Assembly (NCBI GenBank): GCA_001910725.1
Contig: MJGA01000001.1
Span: 1,550,001 to 1,614,000, forward strand
From: Phanerodontia chrysosporium
Lineage: Eukaryota; Basidiomycota; Agaricomycetes; Polyporales; Phanerochaetaceae
Reading direction: 5' to 3'
DNA length: 64,000 nt
Position numbers and translations under genes: made by a program. Position 1 is the stretch's first letter, and the number at the start of each line of letters is the position of its first letter. Positions 20,030 to 31,700 of the stretch are shown piece by piece. The notes under the pieces were generated by a model. The model was not told the origin of the DNA. It worked only from the letters and a program-made list of their open reading frames with translations, and did no database searches.

Positions 20030-23000
20030 ATGGCAGAGGAAACGTCGAGTCTATGGGTGCTTAATCCCACGCCGTGCTCCGTCGCATTGACGGCGGCGCG
20101 GCGGTTTGCCTGACTCGCGGGCCTGCCATGAGAGATTTCGAATCCCGGGGTTTCGCGGCCCTGTCCCCGGGCGTGCGCACCTACGCCCTGCGCGCGACCA
20201 CCGCACCCGCAGCGGCGCAGGTAGCTACCGACGATCCATCGTACTGGTCCAGAGCTTCTGACGCGTGATCTCCTTCGCCCCCTCGGCGGAATGAGACCCT
20301 GATCCTGGCCTGTGCAGAAATGTTGATATGCAAGGCAGCCTGCTGGAGACAGACACGGGTGATGTGTGCCTCCTCTTCTAAGTCTGCGTATCTGGGTTCT
20401 GTCCGGCCAGTCTTGTATCTAAAGCGGCTCATCGTTGTGGATTCTGTGAAGGTACGGAGTTATAACTTACAGCCTCTGTCTCACGTAAAGTTACTATTCC
20501 TCCATTCAGTGCAGAATACGAGGGGGCCTTCATCTTGCCACGACGGTGCAGGGTAAAGGCGTCGCGTCTGACTGGTCATGTATCGATAAGTGCATGCGAC
20601 TGGAATGCCGTACCAGGAAGCGTGCCTGTCGGTTGCGCATGAACATCAGAAGTAGATATAAGGCCGGCTGCCCTGGCATTTGTCACGTACCTCCACGGTG
20701 CCGCGCTTCGACTGCTGTCGCAGAAGCATAACTTTATCCTGCTGCTGTGACGGTGCTGAGTAGAGGCAATGCTATAACTGAGGCCGTAGCTGTCCTCGGG
20801 ACGGGAACGAGGCCTCACTGTGCGAATGTGACTGTGATCTGCTATTGATGGACGAGTAAAACTGAACAGTAAGCATGAGCGTAATAAGTCAGTAAGCCCC
20901 AGAACTTACTGAGTATAAATTCGGATGCAGGAAGGCTGAGCACCAGTTACAGTCACAGTTCATGTTATGCGGGGAAGCCTGGCGGCAGTGTTCATTCTCA
21001 AGCAGCAGCTCATCTACACGGGCTGCGGCCTAATTAGAAGAAAGTGAAGACAAACCCTGCTGACCCCGCAATTAATGTAGGCTTCATAACACTGCAATCC
21101 TTACCCGTACCTATCTCCAGAGTCATTCTACCGTTTATGACCAGACGTATGCGTCCAGATGCGTACACTATGCTCGCGCTATCAGAGTTCGGCTGTCCGT
21201 ATTTCTTGCTGCGCGTAGTTCCTGGCATTCCTGATAAATGCGCAAGCATTCTCCCCGCCAATTTGACAGCGCAATGAGCGCATTGTGCCTCGTGTATGCC
21301 GCGAACTGTGCAACGCGATGCGCTACGCCAAGTTTATGTGCGTTTCAGCACATCCACCCGCGGTATTGGTGATGGGGAAGCCGAGTTGCTCAGTTCCACG
21401 TCGCGCGAGCAGCGCTCCGCGGTAGGGAACCCTAGGCGGCCGTGCGTAATGCGGTCAGCGAGGCAGGCTTAGACTACTGCCGCTATCCACCGCACCTTCG
21501 ATTCCATGTCTGGCTGAAGGCTCCCCAAACCTGCGGGCGGTTTCTCGCATTCACTGGCGCATCCACCAATCGCGGAGATAGAGACCTCGAGCGTTCGTGT
21601 TGGTGGAATGGTACGGCCCTTCTGTACTTCGCACATGCGTAACTTGCGTGAGGTCGCCTCATTTTTCCTTCGCGCATCGATGGGTATGGAAGGCCCCTGG
21701 CACGGTCGCAGTCTGGGTCCGTCGATGGCTAGGGACTGGGGTCATGTACGGTGCCCTATACGCGACATTCGACGAGCACGAAGCATCGCAATACTTACCT
21801 ATGAGGTATCATTGAAGAGGGGAGCGGTGGAACGGCTCAGCGGAACCATTCCCGAGCTGCTTGGTTATCTGGTGTGCGACCGCCCCTGCTCCTTTTCTGA
21901 GAACATACCGCCGCTCACCGCTAATGCATGCACCCTCGGCAACTGCATCAGGGTGCGTGCCGCATAAGCTCACGGCGTCCTTGCCTATCAGTCCGATCAC
22001 AGGCGTCGCTGCACTACAAATTGGATGTTGGCTTACTTTGCATCCGGAGATACGGGAGTCGCGCATTTTGCGGTAGCCTCGACGCCGTGTCGCGCCATTT
22101 TCGTGAACTCTCGAGTGGAGCTCCAGGCTGTCTCAGCGCATGGCTGGACGAGGCTGCTCCGACGTGTCCGGGTGATGTTGCACGAGGCGGGCGGCTGCGA
22201 GCCACCTCCGGACGATCGAGCGTGCGCGGACGCAAAATCGACAAATGGGCATGGAATGTGGCGTCTGGCGCGGCACGGCCAGGAGGCGCGCCGTCGGTGG
22301 GAGAGACATGGCTCAGGAGCACAGAGGCATGACCTGCGGAGTCGAGGCCTGAGCCCGCTCAGGAGCAGACGAGTAAGACGGGTCGATTAATGTCTCTATC
22401 ATTAGAGGAAAGGGGGCGGCCAGCGCATTCGAACGTAGTGTACTTTTTGGGAAGAGTGTGGTCATCGATTTCTCCGAGAAATGCTTCCGCTGCTTGCGTC
22501 CGAGGCTTGGAGGAGGCGTAAGCAGTGGCGTCAGCGCATGGCGAAAGCACCAGACGGCAGCAGCGATTGGCTCGGCCGGCTGGAAGACGTCAAGGCTTGT
22601 CGCAGGCAGGGAGGACATACGTGCACATACGACGCCACATGTGGAGGCCAGGGCTGGGAATGCATGTGGTTCTGGCGGCGGGGCGTGCACAGCGCATGTC
22701 CGTCGGATGCCCGGACGTTCGAGTGCACTGCGATCGCCCGCGGCGCGCTCATGCTGCGAGTGTGCTGAGAGGATTTCCCCGGATTTTGACTGGGGTAGTC
22801 ATCATGCTTGACTCAGGGGGAGGGGGGAGGGGCACGCCAGGCCGTGTGTCGCAGGCGCAGGGGGCGCGCAGAAGTGTCGACGACGCTAGTCCGGCGATGC
22901 GCAGCCTGCGAACGAACGTGTACCTGGACGAGAGAAGGATGAAGATGCTGCCGGTGCGTGCGGCGCGAAGGAGAGTGTTGGGCGATGTGAGAATGTTGGC

Positions 23001-23939
23001 GAGCGTAGCGTGCTAGTCCTTTCTCGGATGCAGCGACCACGGCCGGCCAGGGCGTCGCATGCGCAAGGCCTCCTGTCTTCTCTGATATTCTTTAAGTGAT
23101 TCGTCTCTAGTCCACACGCTCCTTTTCTCTTTCCTGTCCCCTCGCCGCGAGCAGCTGGTGCGCTGCTCAGATCACTCCGACGGAGGCTGCCAGGCGAAGC
23201 CGTGGTCGGCAGACGACGCATATCCACCCGCACCAGTCAACCAACTAGCCCAAGCCGATCCACAGTCAGTCTCCAAGCTCTCTTTTTCCCCTTACGTCCA
23301 TCCAGTCCGCCACCTCCACACGCCCAGTCCTCCTGCTCACCCTCTTTTTCCGTCTGTCGTCACAGCGAGACAGCTCTCCGCAGCAAGCTCCCGCCCGCAT
23401 CCCTCCACCTATATTTCGCGCCGGAAGACGCTGCGACACGCTCGTGCATACAGACGCAGCCTGAGTGTGACCCAGCACCTCGCCGCCGTGGTACGGAAAG
23501 CGTGCAATCTCCAAGAACATTCCAGCTTGCACAGGGTCAAAACGTGTATGGCCGCTTGAAGGATCTGGTGCGTCAACTCTCCGGGTACACGGTGTTTCAG
23601 GACCATACGTCCTTGCACCTACCACTGCGCCGATCGTCCATACTTACGCGAGCTTCGGCGTTCTTGCCCTCCTCTCAGATTACTCGAACCTTGCCCCTCA
23701 CGTCGTTCACTACCCCCTCGTCGCCGTTGCACTCAACGAGCACGCCCCTTGCGGGCCTATTCCCCTCACACCTCTTCGCAGCTTGTCCCGACAGGCACTG
23801 CTGGCCGATTCCTTCCTTAGGACCCACCACTTGGAGAAGCAGCTTCTAGCCTTTCTCTCGCACCTCTCCGAAGTTCCCATAAACCTTGCCGCCTGGGCGA
23901 ACTCGTGCCGACCACAGGAAGCTTATCAACATCACGAGT
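20030..23939. other. 3.9-kb stretch with no recognisable gene
   Basis: Many short open frames exist on both strands, but none shows a known domain, a run of plausible exons or consistent codon use. The first 1-1.5 kb has several stop-rich, repeat-like sequences that might be decayed mobile DNA, though I cannot name an element. From about 23,100 to 23,939 the plus strand becomes C/T-rich (CTTTTTCCCC, CCCTCTTTTTCC), typical of a basidiomycete promoter and long 5' leader, and is assigned to the RhoGEF gene that follows. An undetected first exon of that gene could lie here. Confidence 0.4.
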
Positions 23940-26900
23940 ATGGAGGTCCTCGCACCTACATCAATATCCCCGCCCCCTTCTCCGTACTCGAACTCCCCCC
24001 GGAAGGCCCCGTCCTCACTGCTGGACCGCCGACCGTCCGCTCAAAAGCTCCTGGGTCACCACGAGTCGAATACCTCCCCGCCGATGATACCAGTTGCTGT
24101 GTCATCGCGCAGCCTCCTGACAGCAGAACCGGCCTCCCTCGTTCTGAGCAACTCGCTCGCGACGGGCACTACGACCCTCCGCTCGACGCGCGCGCCCTCC
24201 TCGTCCCTGCTCTCGTTCGTGCCATTGACGCCCATCATGGCCTCTCCGAGGATGACACCGGATCTCGGAGCGGGCTCCGGCCCCTTTGCGTCTGCCTCGT
24301 CGAGTGGCGGCGCCGCGACAGACGACGAGCACGGCTGCGCGCACAGCGCGTCGCCCACTCACGGACCCGGAGCGCGGGGCGACTATCTTACACGCGGACA
24401 GACTGCCGTGTCCTCGGCCCTGGGCGATCCGCTCGCGCAGCCGCTCCCCACACCTTCGTGGACATCAACACCGCCGACACCTCCCACGAAAGATAGGCTC
24501 TTGTTGAGGCCGCAGGCCTCCGCCGGCTTCGAACATGTGGACTTCGGAACGCCCGGCGCGTGCAGTATGCCGAGAAGCAGCAAGGGACACGGCCGCCCTG
24601 CTTCTGTCGCTGTTTTCCCGGAGTATCGCGCCCCCAGCTCCCCGTCTATGAACAGTTACGATGTCTCGTCCTCACGTCGGCCACCCATCACCTCAAGATC
24701 CGTCTCGCCGCCTCGTGCCGTACACAGTCTCCCTCGCAGTCGTTCACACAATGACATCTGTACTGCGGGTGTGAAGCGACGGCGCACGCTGCCGAAACAG
24801 TACGGCAAGACTCTCACATCTTCGCCTCTCTCGATCGCGCCTCGACCGCATACCGCAGACGAGGTCGACACAAGACATGAGAACGCACGAGACGATGTCC
24901 TACTCCCCAGTCTGTCCCGCAGTCCGAGGAAGAAGGCGAAAACGATGCCTCCCGAAGACGCCCTCTCACGTAACGCATCACTGTCTAGCTCCCGGACGCG
25001 GCGGGTGTTCACCCTCGGTGATGGGGACGACTCGGACAACGAAGGCGAGGGGTCTGGGGATGGCTCGCAGGAGTTTGAGGGGAAGACGGAGGCGCCGCCC
25101 GAGGCAGTCAAGAGCAGCAGCGCTGAGCCGTTCGGGAGTGCAACCGGAATGCGACGATACCACGCGCTTTTAGAGCTGCTGGCAACGGAGGTGGGATACC
25201 TTCTCGATCTGCGGGCATTGGTCTCGGTGAGCAACGCATCTCTCAACTCAATCTGTTTGTATTCTTAGTGCCTTCTAGATTTACCTCGAACAGTTGCACT
25301 CCCTAACCGTCCCCGTGCCTACGCCGCTTTCTCGCCCTTCGCCCTCTGCTCTTTCTATCTCGGGCTTAGCCCTGTCACGTCCGTTCCCCTCTTCTCGGTC
25401 CTCGTTCCTGTCGGTACCCGCTTTATCCTCCGGCTCGGGTCCACCCGAAAGCAGTAGTTTTGACCGGCACCGAGATGGCTTTGATCGCGAGCGGGACGCC
25501 GAGAAGACCAAACCCGCTCGACGTCCTCTGTTTTCTGAGCAGGATGTACAACTGCTGCAACGAAATGCGCAGGACTTGCTGGCCTTCCACGAACGCTTCG
25601 TCGCTATCCTCGAGCGGGCTCTCGTTCCTTTCGGCTTAGCTTGGGTATTTGCACAAGTATCTGAGCGGCGAGAGCGGGACGCCAAGCAGGGCAGTCAGGA
25701 CATGGATGCTCAGAGCGTGGACGACGCTGTCAACTTGGTTATGGGCATGTTCGCTGATGAGGTAAGCGGCCAGATCAAGTGCATAGACACAAGTCATAGC
25801 TGAGTCGGCTGGTCATTGGTCCAGGCCTCCTCCTTCCGCATTTACGAGACGTTCACTCCGCTTCATAACGAGGCCGTGAACCTGGTACGCAACGTTCAGG
25901 ACCAGTATCCGGTAGAATGGGACGCGTACGAGCAGCGGTGCTCGCTGCTCGTTGCTCACGCTTTCGAGTTACCCGCCGAAACGCACAAAGCGCCAGGCGT
26001 GCTGTCGTCCTCCTCAAGCAGCTACAGCATTGACTCTGTCACCAAGAGAAGGCGACACTCCATGTCATCGTTGTCGATGCAATCGCCTATGTCTCCCTTC
26101 GGAGTCATGCCGCTCACATCCACCATGGGTCACACCCAGTCAGATGCTGCGGAGGTCCACAAACGCAAGAGCGACTCTATGTATGCGCAGAACCAGGCCA
26201 TGCGACTCAAGTTCGTCGATTATCTCATCAAGCCCGTGCAACGTATATGCAAATACCCATTACTCTTTGACCAGCTCAAGTCAAGAGAGGCATCTCCCCA
26301 AAGACCAAGGCGGACGAGGCGATCGAGAAAGCTGCGTCTGCGATGCGGGTTGTGTTGACCCGAGTCGACCGTGCGAACGATAAACAGGCGCATCATCTCA
26401 AGTCCAAGCTCATTGCTGCGAGATTGACCGCCAATGGCAACCCTACCTCGCCCGTCTCGCCCACCGAGGGCAGCACCGATCGTCGATCACAGCTGACGCC
26501 CGAGTTCCTGCAATCTCTGGGTGCCTGTCTGGTGTCGGGAGCTTTGGACGTTGTGTACCATCAGTCCAACGGTGGCGTGAGGACGAAGTATCTGGGAGCA
26601 TTTCTCTACGTTGGTGGGTATTTGATCTTGGCGAAGGTCCCCAAAGGCGGCAAGGTCTACGAGGCAAAGCACTGGTTCTCGCTGGCTGGATTCCAGATCC
26701 TGGATGAGGCCGAGGACGATCGTAAGTCCCTACTCACTGGAGAAGTGTTGAGCCATAAACTAAGCTTTCTGGCATAGCGTCGCTTCCTTATGCGTTCCAT
26801 CTCTTGAGCGCGGATGTGCATCTGCATCTCGCGGCATCGTGCCAGCTGGAGAAGACCATTTGGATAGCGGCTATCCAGGACGCCATGTCTGCACCCGCGC

Positions 26901-28300
26901 CGGCATGGGTGAACGAGCCGCTTGCGAATCCTCCGCCGGACGCTCGCCCCATCGTAACGCCCTACGAGGAGCAGCCCTCCGACTGCGTGGCGCACGCACC
27001 GCTGCCTACCATCCAGTCCATGTCGGAACTCGAGGGTCCAGAGGACACGACTTTCCCTGCACCTCCGGTGCCGTCTCCGAAGAAGCTTGCGAAGACCATG
27101 TCGCGCGTCGACAGCGCTATCATGCGCCACGACCATTCGGCATTGAACCGGCGCACATCGACCTCGTCTGTCAAAGCGTTCTTCTCCCCACTCACGTTTG
27201 AGTCCCGGGTCAGCCGCCCGTCCACACAGATTCGGCAGCAAGTGGAACACGGTCTGCACGACGTTATCTCGGACACGTTCGTGACCGTACGGAATCAAGT
27301 GCGCATGCGCGACGAGGAACTGTTCCAGGTTCGGAAGAAACCTGCAGCGAATATGTCGCGCTCAAGCTCTGGGCTCACGCTGTCGGGCTTCGCGCCGAGA
27401 AGGCGTTATGAGAGCACGGTGCTCATCTCGAGTCGTCGGAAAGGCTCACTCGACGGCGTACCTGACGTGATCAGCGACTCAGAGGCGATGAACCGCCAAC
27501 TGACTCTCTCCCAGCGTTCGAAGTCGTCCGTAGGCAAGCGCCGGAAACGGCAGTCACTCTCGCTTGTGCCGCTGGCACACAACTTCGAGATGGAGGTGGG
27601 CGTAGTGCGGAGTCCTGATGGCTCTGTCGAGTCTCCCCCTGCCATGACCCAGTCATCGTCGGCTGCGTCCTCGAACGTCAATTCAGTCTTGCCGAGCCCG
27701 CTAGACAGCAACTTGCCTTTGCCGACACCTTCACCCGCCGACACGCTGCGGTACAGGCCGAAACGCGCGCGGTCTCTTGTGGACAACGTCCGCAGCTTCT
27801 TCCACTCGCGCTCGATCTCCCCCACGCCATCAGCCAAGGGTTCACCGAAGATCGGGTCTACCAATCTCGACGTCGACTCAGAGCCCCATGGCGGGCTTGT
27901 GCAATGGTGGAGGAAGGGTTCCCTTCGTCGACGGGTGCAGAGCTCACCAGAGGTGCCCAGCGACGAGTCTGCACCTGTCACGCCCGCGGCGTCTTCAGAC
28001 GACGGAGCGTACTCCGAAATGACGAGTCACTCGTCGACTAGTGCCATGCCGAGCCCCATGCCGCATTTCGACGCACCAGCTGAGCGGCAACTGGGCACCT
28101 CGCGCCGGGTAGCGTTCTCATCTGTTGCCCCCGTGGCGCGACGGCGGTCGCTCTTCTCTTCGAGCTCGCGGACGGAGGGCCGTGCCCTTCCGCAGAGCGA
28201 GTCGCACGGCTCGGCGCTGTCGCGGAGCAAGACATTGAAGAACCTCTTTCACTTCCAACGTTCTAACTCCCTCACGCCCGTGGATTTGGATACATCATGA
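23940..28300 (+). CDS. Rho guanine nucleotide exchange factor (DH-PH)
   Basis: Activates Rho-family GTPases by GDP release; acts at the plasma membrane or cortex in polarised growth. The ATG at 23940 is the first in frame; TTG at 23886 is not a start. About 400 Ser/Pro-rich residues precede the Dbl-homology domain, which opens with RRYHALLELLATEVGYLLDL and closes with LKFVDYLIKPVQRICKYPLL, the CR3 signature. Loops within the domain are unusually long. A PH-like domain follows (TKYLGAFLYVGGYLILAKVP, HWFSLAGFQILDEAEDD, LAASCQLEKTIWIAAIQDAM). The C-terminal 500 residues are Ser/Pro/Arg-rich and probably disordered. Introns lie near 25230-25277, 25761-25824 and 26720-26777. Near 26288 the frame breaks; removing one GA from AAGAGAGG restores LKSRGISPKTKADEAIEKA. 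The gene faces a second RhoGEF on the other strand. Confidence 0.82.
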
Positions 28301-28771
28301 GCATCTTGTAGCTTAAACAGACTTGGAACTCAAGACTCAGACTCGGTATCGGATTTATTCATATTTGTAGTCCTAATCTTCGCATGCACCCTTTCCCGTC
28401 ACGACACGCCCCTTCTACGTACTTAAAGCGTCCGCCGCGACAATTCTCGAAGCACATAGACTTTACAACTTACATTCCTGCAATCTTCCTCCCCTTTGCA
28501 ATTACTTGCCCTTTGTATCTATGGAAAATATCCATGCACCACCACAGCATACCCTTGTACTTTATCACATCCTTGTACACGTCTCCTGTCACTGCATGTA
28601 AATATCGATCTTGCGAATGCGTGACAACATGGAATTTTGGACTCGTAGAATCAAAAACATGCGGGAGATAGGATCACAGATGAGATGCGTACAGGCAGCA
28701 CAAGTACAGAAAACACGACATAGCAAGAGATCAAGCGATGACAAAAATGAAAGCAACAAACACAATGACAA
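28301..28771. other. Convergent spacer between two RhoGEF genes
   Basis: 470 AT-rich bp between the stop codons of two convergent genes. Presumed overlapping or adjacent 3' untranslated regions; no coding signal. Confidence 0.5.
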
Positions 28772-31700
28772 TCAGGGAATGAGTCCGTGCGCACGAAGCA
28801 GGGCAGCGTAGCTACGCGCAGCACAATTAGCATTTTAAGCGATCTCAGACAGAAGATGATCAACTCACGATTCCTTCTGTGCCTCGGCTTGCGCGAGTTG
28901 GTGGCGTAGCTGGCTAGGCGAGGAGTCAGACACGATGTACAAATGATGGGCCTAGGCGCAATCACATACAGGTTCTGTCTCTCGGCCTCGTTCCTGGACT
29001 TCTTCGCTTCGACGACGTCGCGGCTCATGGCAGCCCAGGCTTCGTCTTCGGGCAGCGACGCGTCATTGAACATCCCGTCAAGCTCCTCGTTGAACGCCTG
29101 CAAGCGCGACCGTTAGCCGAGACATCAAAATGGGGGGCTTTTTGGGGTGGGCACGACGTACATCGTACAACGCATCCTTTTCCGCCGTGCAGTCGTCGTA
29201 CAGCTGCTTGAGCAGCGCGATCTGGAGCTTGAGGTTGCCGAGATCATTGCGGGTCTTTTCCAACTCGTCGTTTTTCTGCAGGAGAAGCCGTTCAGAGGGC
29301 GAACAGGCTGAAGCCGGGGACTATTCACCTCGGCGAGCGTCGACGTCAGCCGCGGGAGCTCGGCGTAGACGTGCTCGATGTGCTGGATCGCCTTGGTCAG
29401 ATCGTGGTCGACGTGCGAGGCCAGCTCGTCCATCGACTTGGCGACCTCCTCGGCGCGCATGAGCTCGGTATGCTTCGGCAGCACTGGGATCCGTGACCAA
29501 GCTCAGCGGGCGCGGCCGCCCCGCAGGATTCTCCTGTGCCCGCCTGCCGATGAGCCGCTGCATCTCCTCCATGCGGGCCTGCGCTTCTTTTGTCTGCATA
29601 ATTCCCAGCATCAGCTTCGGCTCACTGAGCGCAGGTCGGAAATAGCTTACCATCGGAGGAGGCGTTGCCCTACTGGGCGCGCGCAGTTGCTTAATCGGCG
29701 ACAGAGGCCTGTCGTCGGGCAGGGGCGTAGTTGACCGCGAGCCTGAGACCGGTGTGCCAGCCCTCGCAGCAGCAGTTGCAGCCGCGAAGTGCTCATACTG
29801 CTGACGCAGCTGGCGTACAGAGTGGCGAGCAGCCTCGATCTAAGAGAACGGTCAGAACCCAGATGAGGCTTGGCCCAGGCCTTCCGCAGTGCTTACCATC
29901 TCCTTCGCCGACTCTGACTGCTTGACTATCTTGTGAGCCGTGTCGGACTGCATGGTAGTATATGCTCGTCCTTGCTGCTGCTTCATCTGCGACGACGTAC
30001 GCCTGGTGAGCGACGCCACTCGGCTGCCCGGCTTTGTCATCGGTGACCCACGGCCGGCGGTGTAGACGCGTCTTCGGTGGTTGTTGAGAACGCCCGACGA
30101 GCCTTTTCGCCGTATCGACAGTGGTTCGACGTTGGCCGTATAGACTGGAATGCCGCTCGGTCCCGTGCTGGTATTGCGCGCTGTCGAGTCCGAGCCACTG
30201 CTTGTCGTGCGCGCACCGGGAGTGTCGAATGGCTGTCGCTTGCTGCGTGGCAGCGGGGCGGCCATCCTGCCCTTACCCTTCGGCGTCACAGTCATCTCCG
30301 CAAGGTCGCGTGTGATCGCGTCTTCTGATACCGTGATGTCTTCCGCAGATGGCAGTTCATGTATTCGAATCTCTGGCGTCCCTGGAGCGGGCTGCGGCGA
30401 AGGGTCGCGTGGACCCCGCGGCCGCTGCTCTACTGGCAAAGTCATTGTTCTGTGTAGTCGCTCGCCTCCATTAGGTCCCTCAGGCGACGGTGAGATTGGT
30501 CGGCTCATAGAGCTGCTCGGCCGCGACTCTCCTGGGATCTCTGGCAAAGTCGATGCGCGCGAAGCTCGAGAAAGAGGACGGAACGGGTTGGGGTCGTCTG
30601 GATAGCAGCACGGGTTATCAGACACATCAACACTTCGTTCTACAACTGGCATACCCTCATAAAAGTCCTCCATGTGTTCCGGCTCAAACACATCGTCACT
30701 GAACTGCGCGTCATGCTGGCTGCGACTATTATGTCGTGCAAGCTCGAGGCGCGCGGTAAGGTCCCGGTCAGACTGGTCCTGTGGCTGGTAGACGTTCTCG
30801 TCCTGGTCCTGGTCCTGATCCTCGTCGTTATCGGTGTACCAGTCCGAAGATGGCGACCTGCTCCGGTTCGGGTCGTCACGCCGGGGCGAGACTTCAAGCT
30901 CGCTGCCAGAGCCGGGCGATGGCCGCCTCTTCTTCACGAGTTTCTTCGCCTTGTGCAGCGAATGGGACCGCCGGGAACTCGCACTTCCTGTATCTGCCGA
31001 GAGCATTGAATGCCGATCATCCTCCACTGAGGTGGCCGCTGTGATCGTCGATCGTCGGGACCGAGAGGAATGTGAAATAGAGCTGCCCGCCGTGGCCGTC
31101 GACTGGCTGTACACCGAAGTCCGACTGCTCATGGTCTTGGCTCGCTTGTGCCCGATCGATCCGTGGTCCTTGGGTGATCCTGCCTTCCCGTGGAACAGGT
31201 TCCGCGAAATGGCGTCAAGGCCAAAAATCGCCGCCCTTGTCCGGGTCACGGTGGGGGTTGGCGGTGCAGAGAGGTTGTTCGTACGGAATTTGAACAACCC
31301 ATAATGATGTACTGTGAGTTTTGTTAGCAAAGGTTCACTCGCGGGCCAATCTGACGTACTTGTCGCGATGATACGCTGGTGGAGCTTCGCATTCTCGACA
31401 ATATCTTCTTCTCCTGGGTCTTCCGGGTCGCTGCACTGCACTGACCAGCGAGATACCTCTCCGGTCATCGGTTGGACGCGCATGATCACAAACGGTGGCC
31501 CTGGATTGCCGAATGGTATTGGGTCTGCGGCACCTGAAGGGTCAATATGAACGACCGCTTTCATCTGGAAGAAGCCCATATATGAGTGCGACGGTGCTTG
31601 GAGTCAGAACGCAGTAGCTCACCTTGGCTCTCTCCCGCAGGTATGCTGTACGCTGAAACAAGTTAAAATAGGTCGTGGCTGTGGTGATTCTGCCCGCCCT

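Noticed and set aside
30150..30605. 151-codon plus-strand frame within the second RhoGEF
   Set aside because: It is antisense to a Ser/Pro-rich coding exon with no independent evidence.
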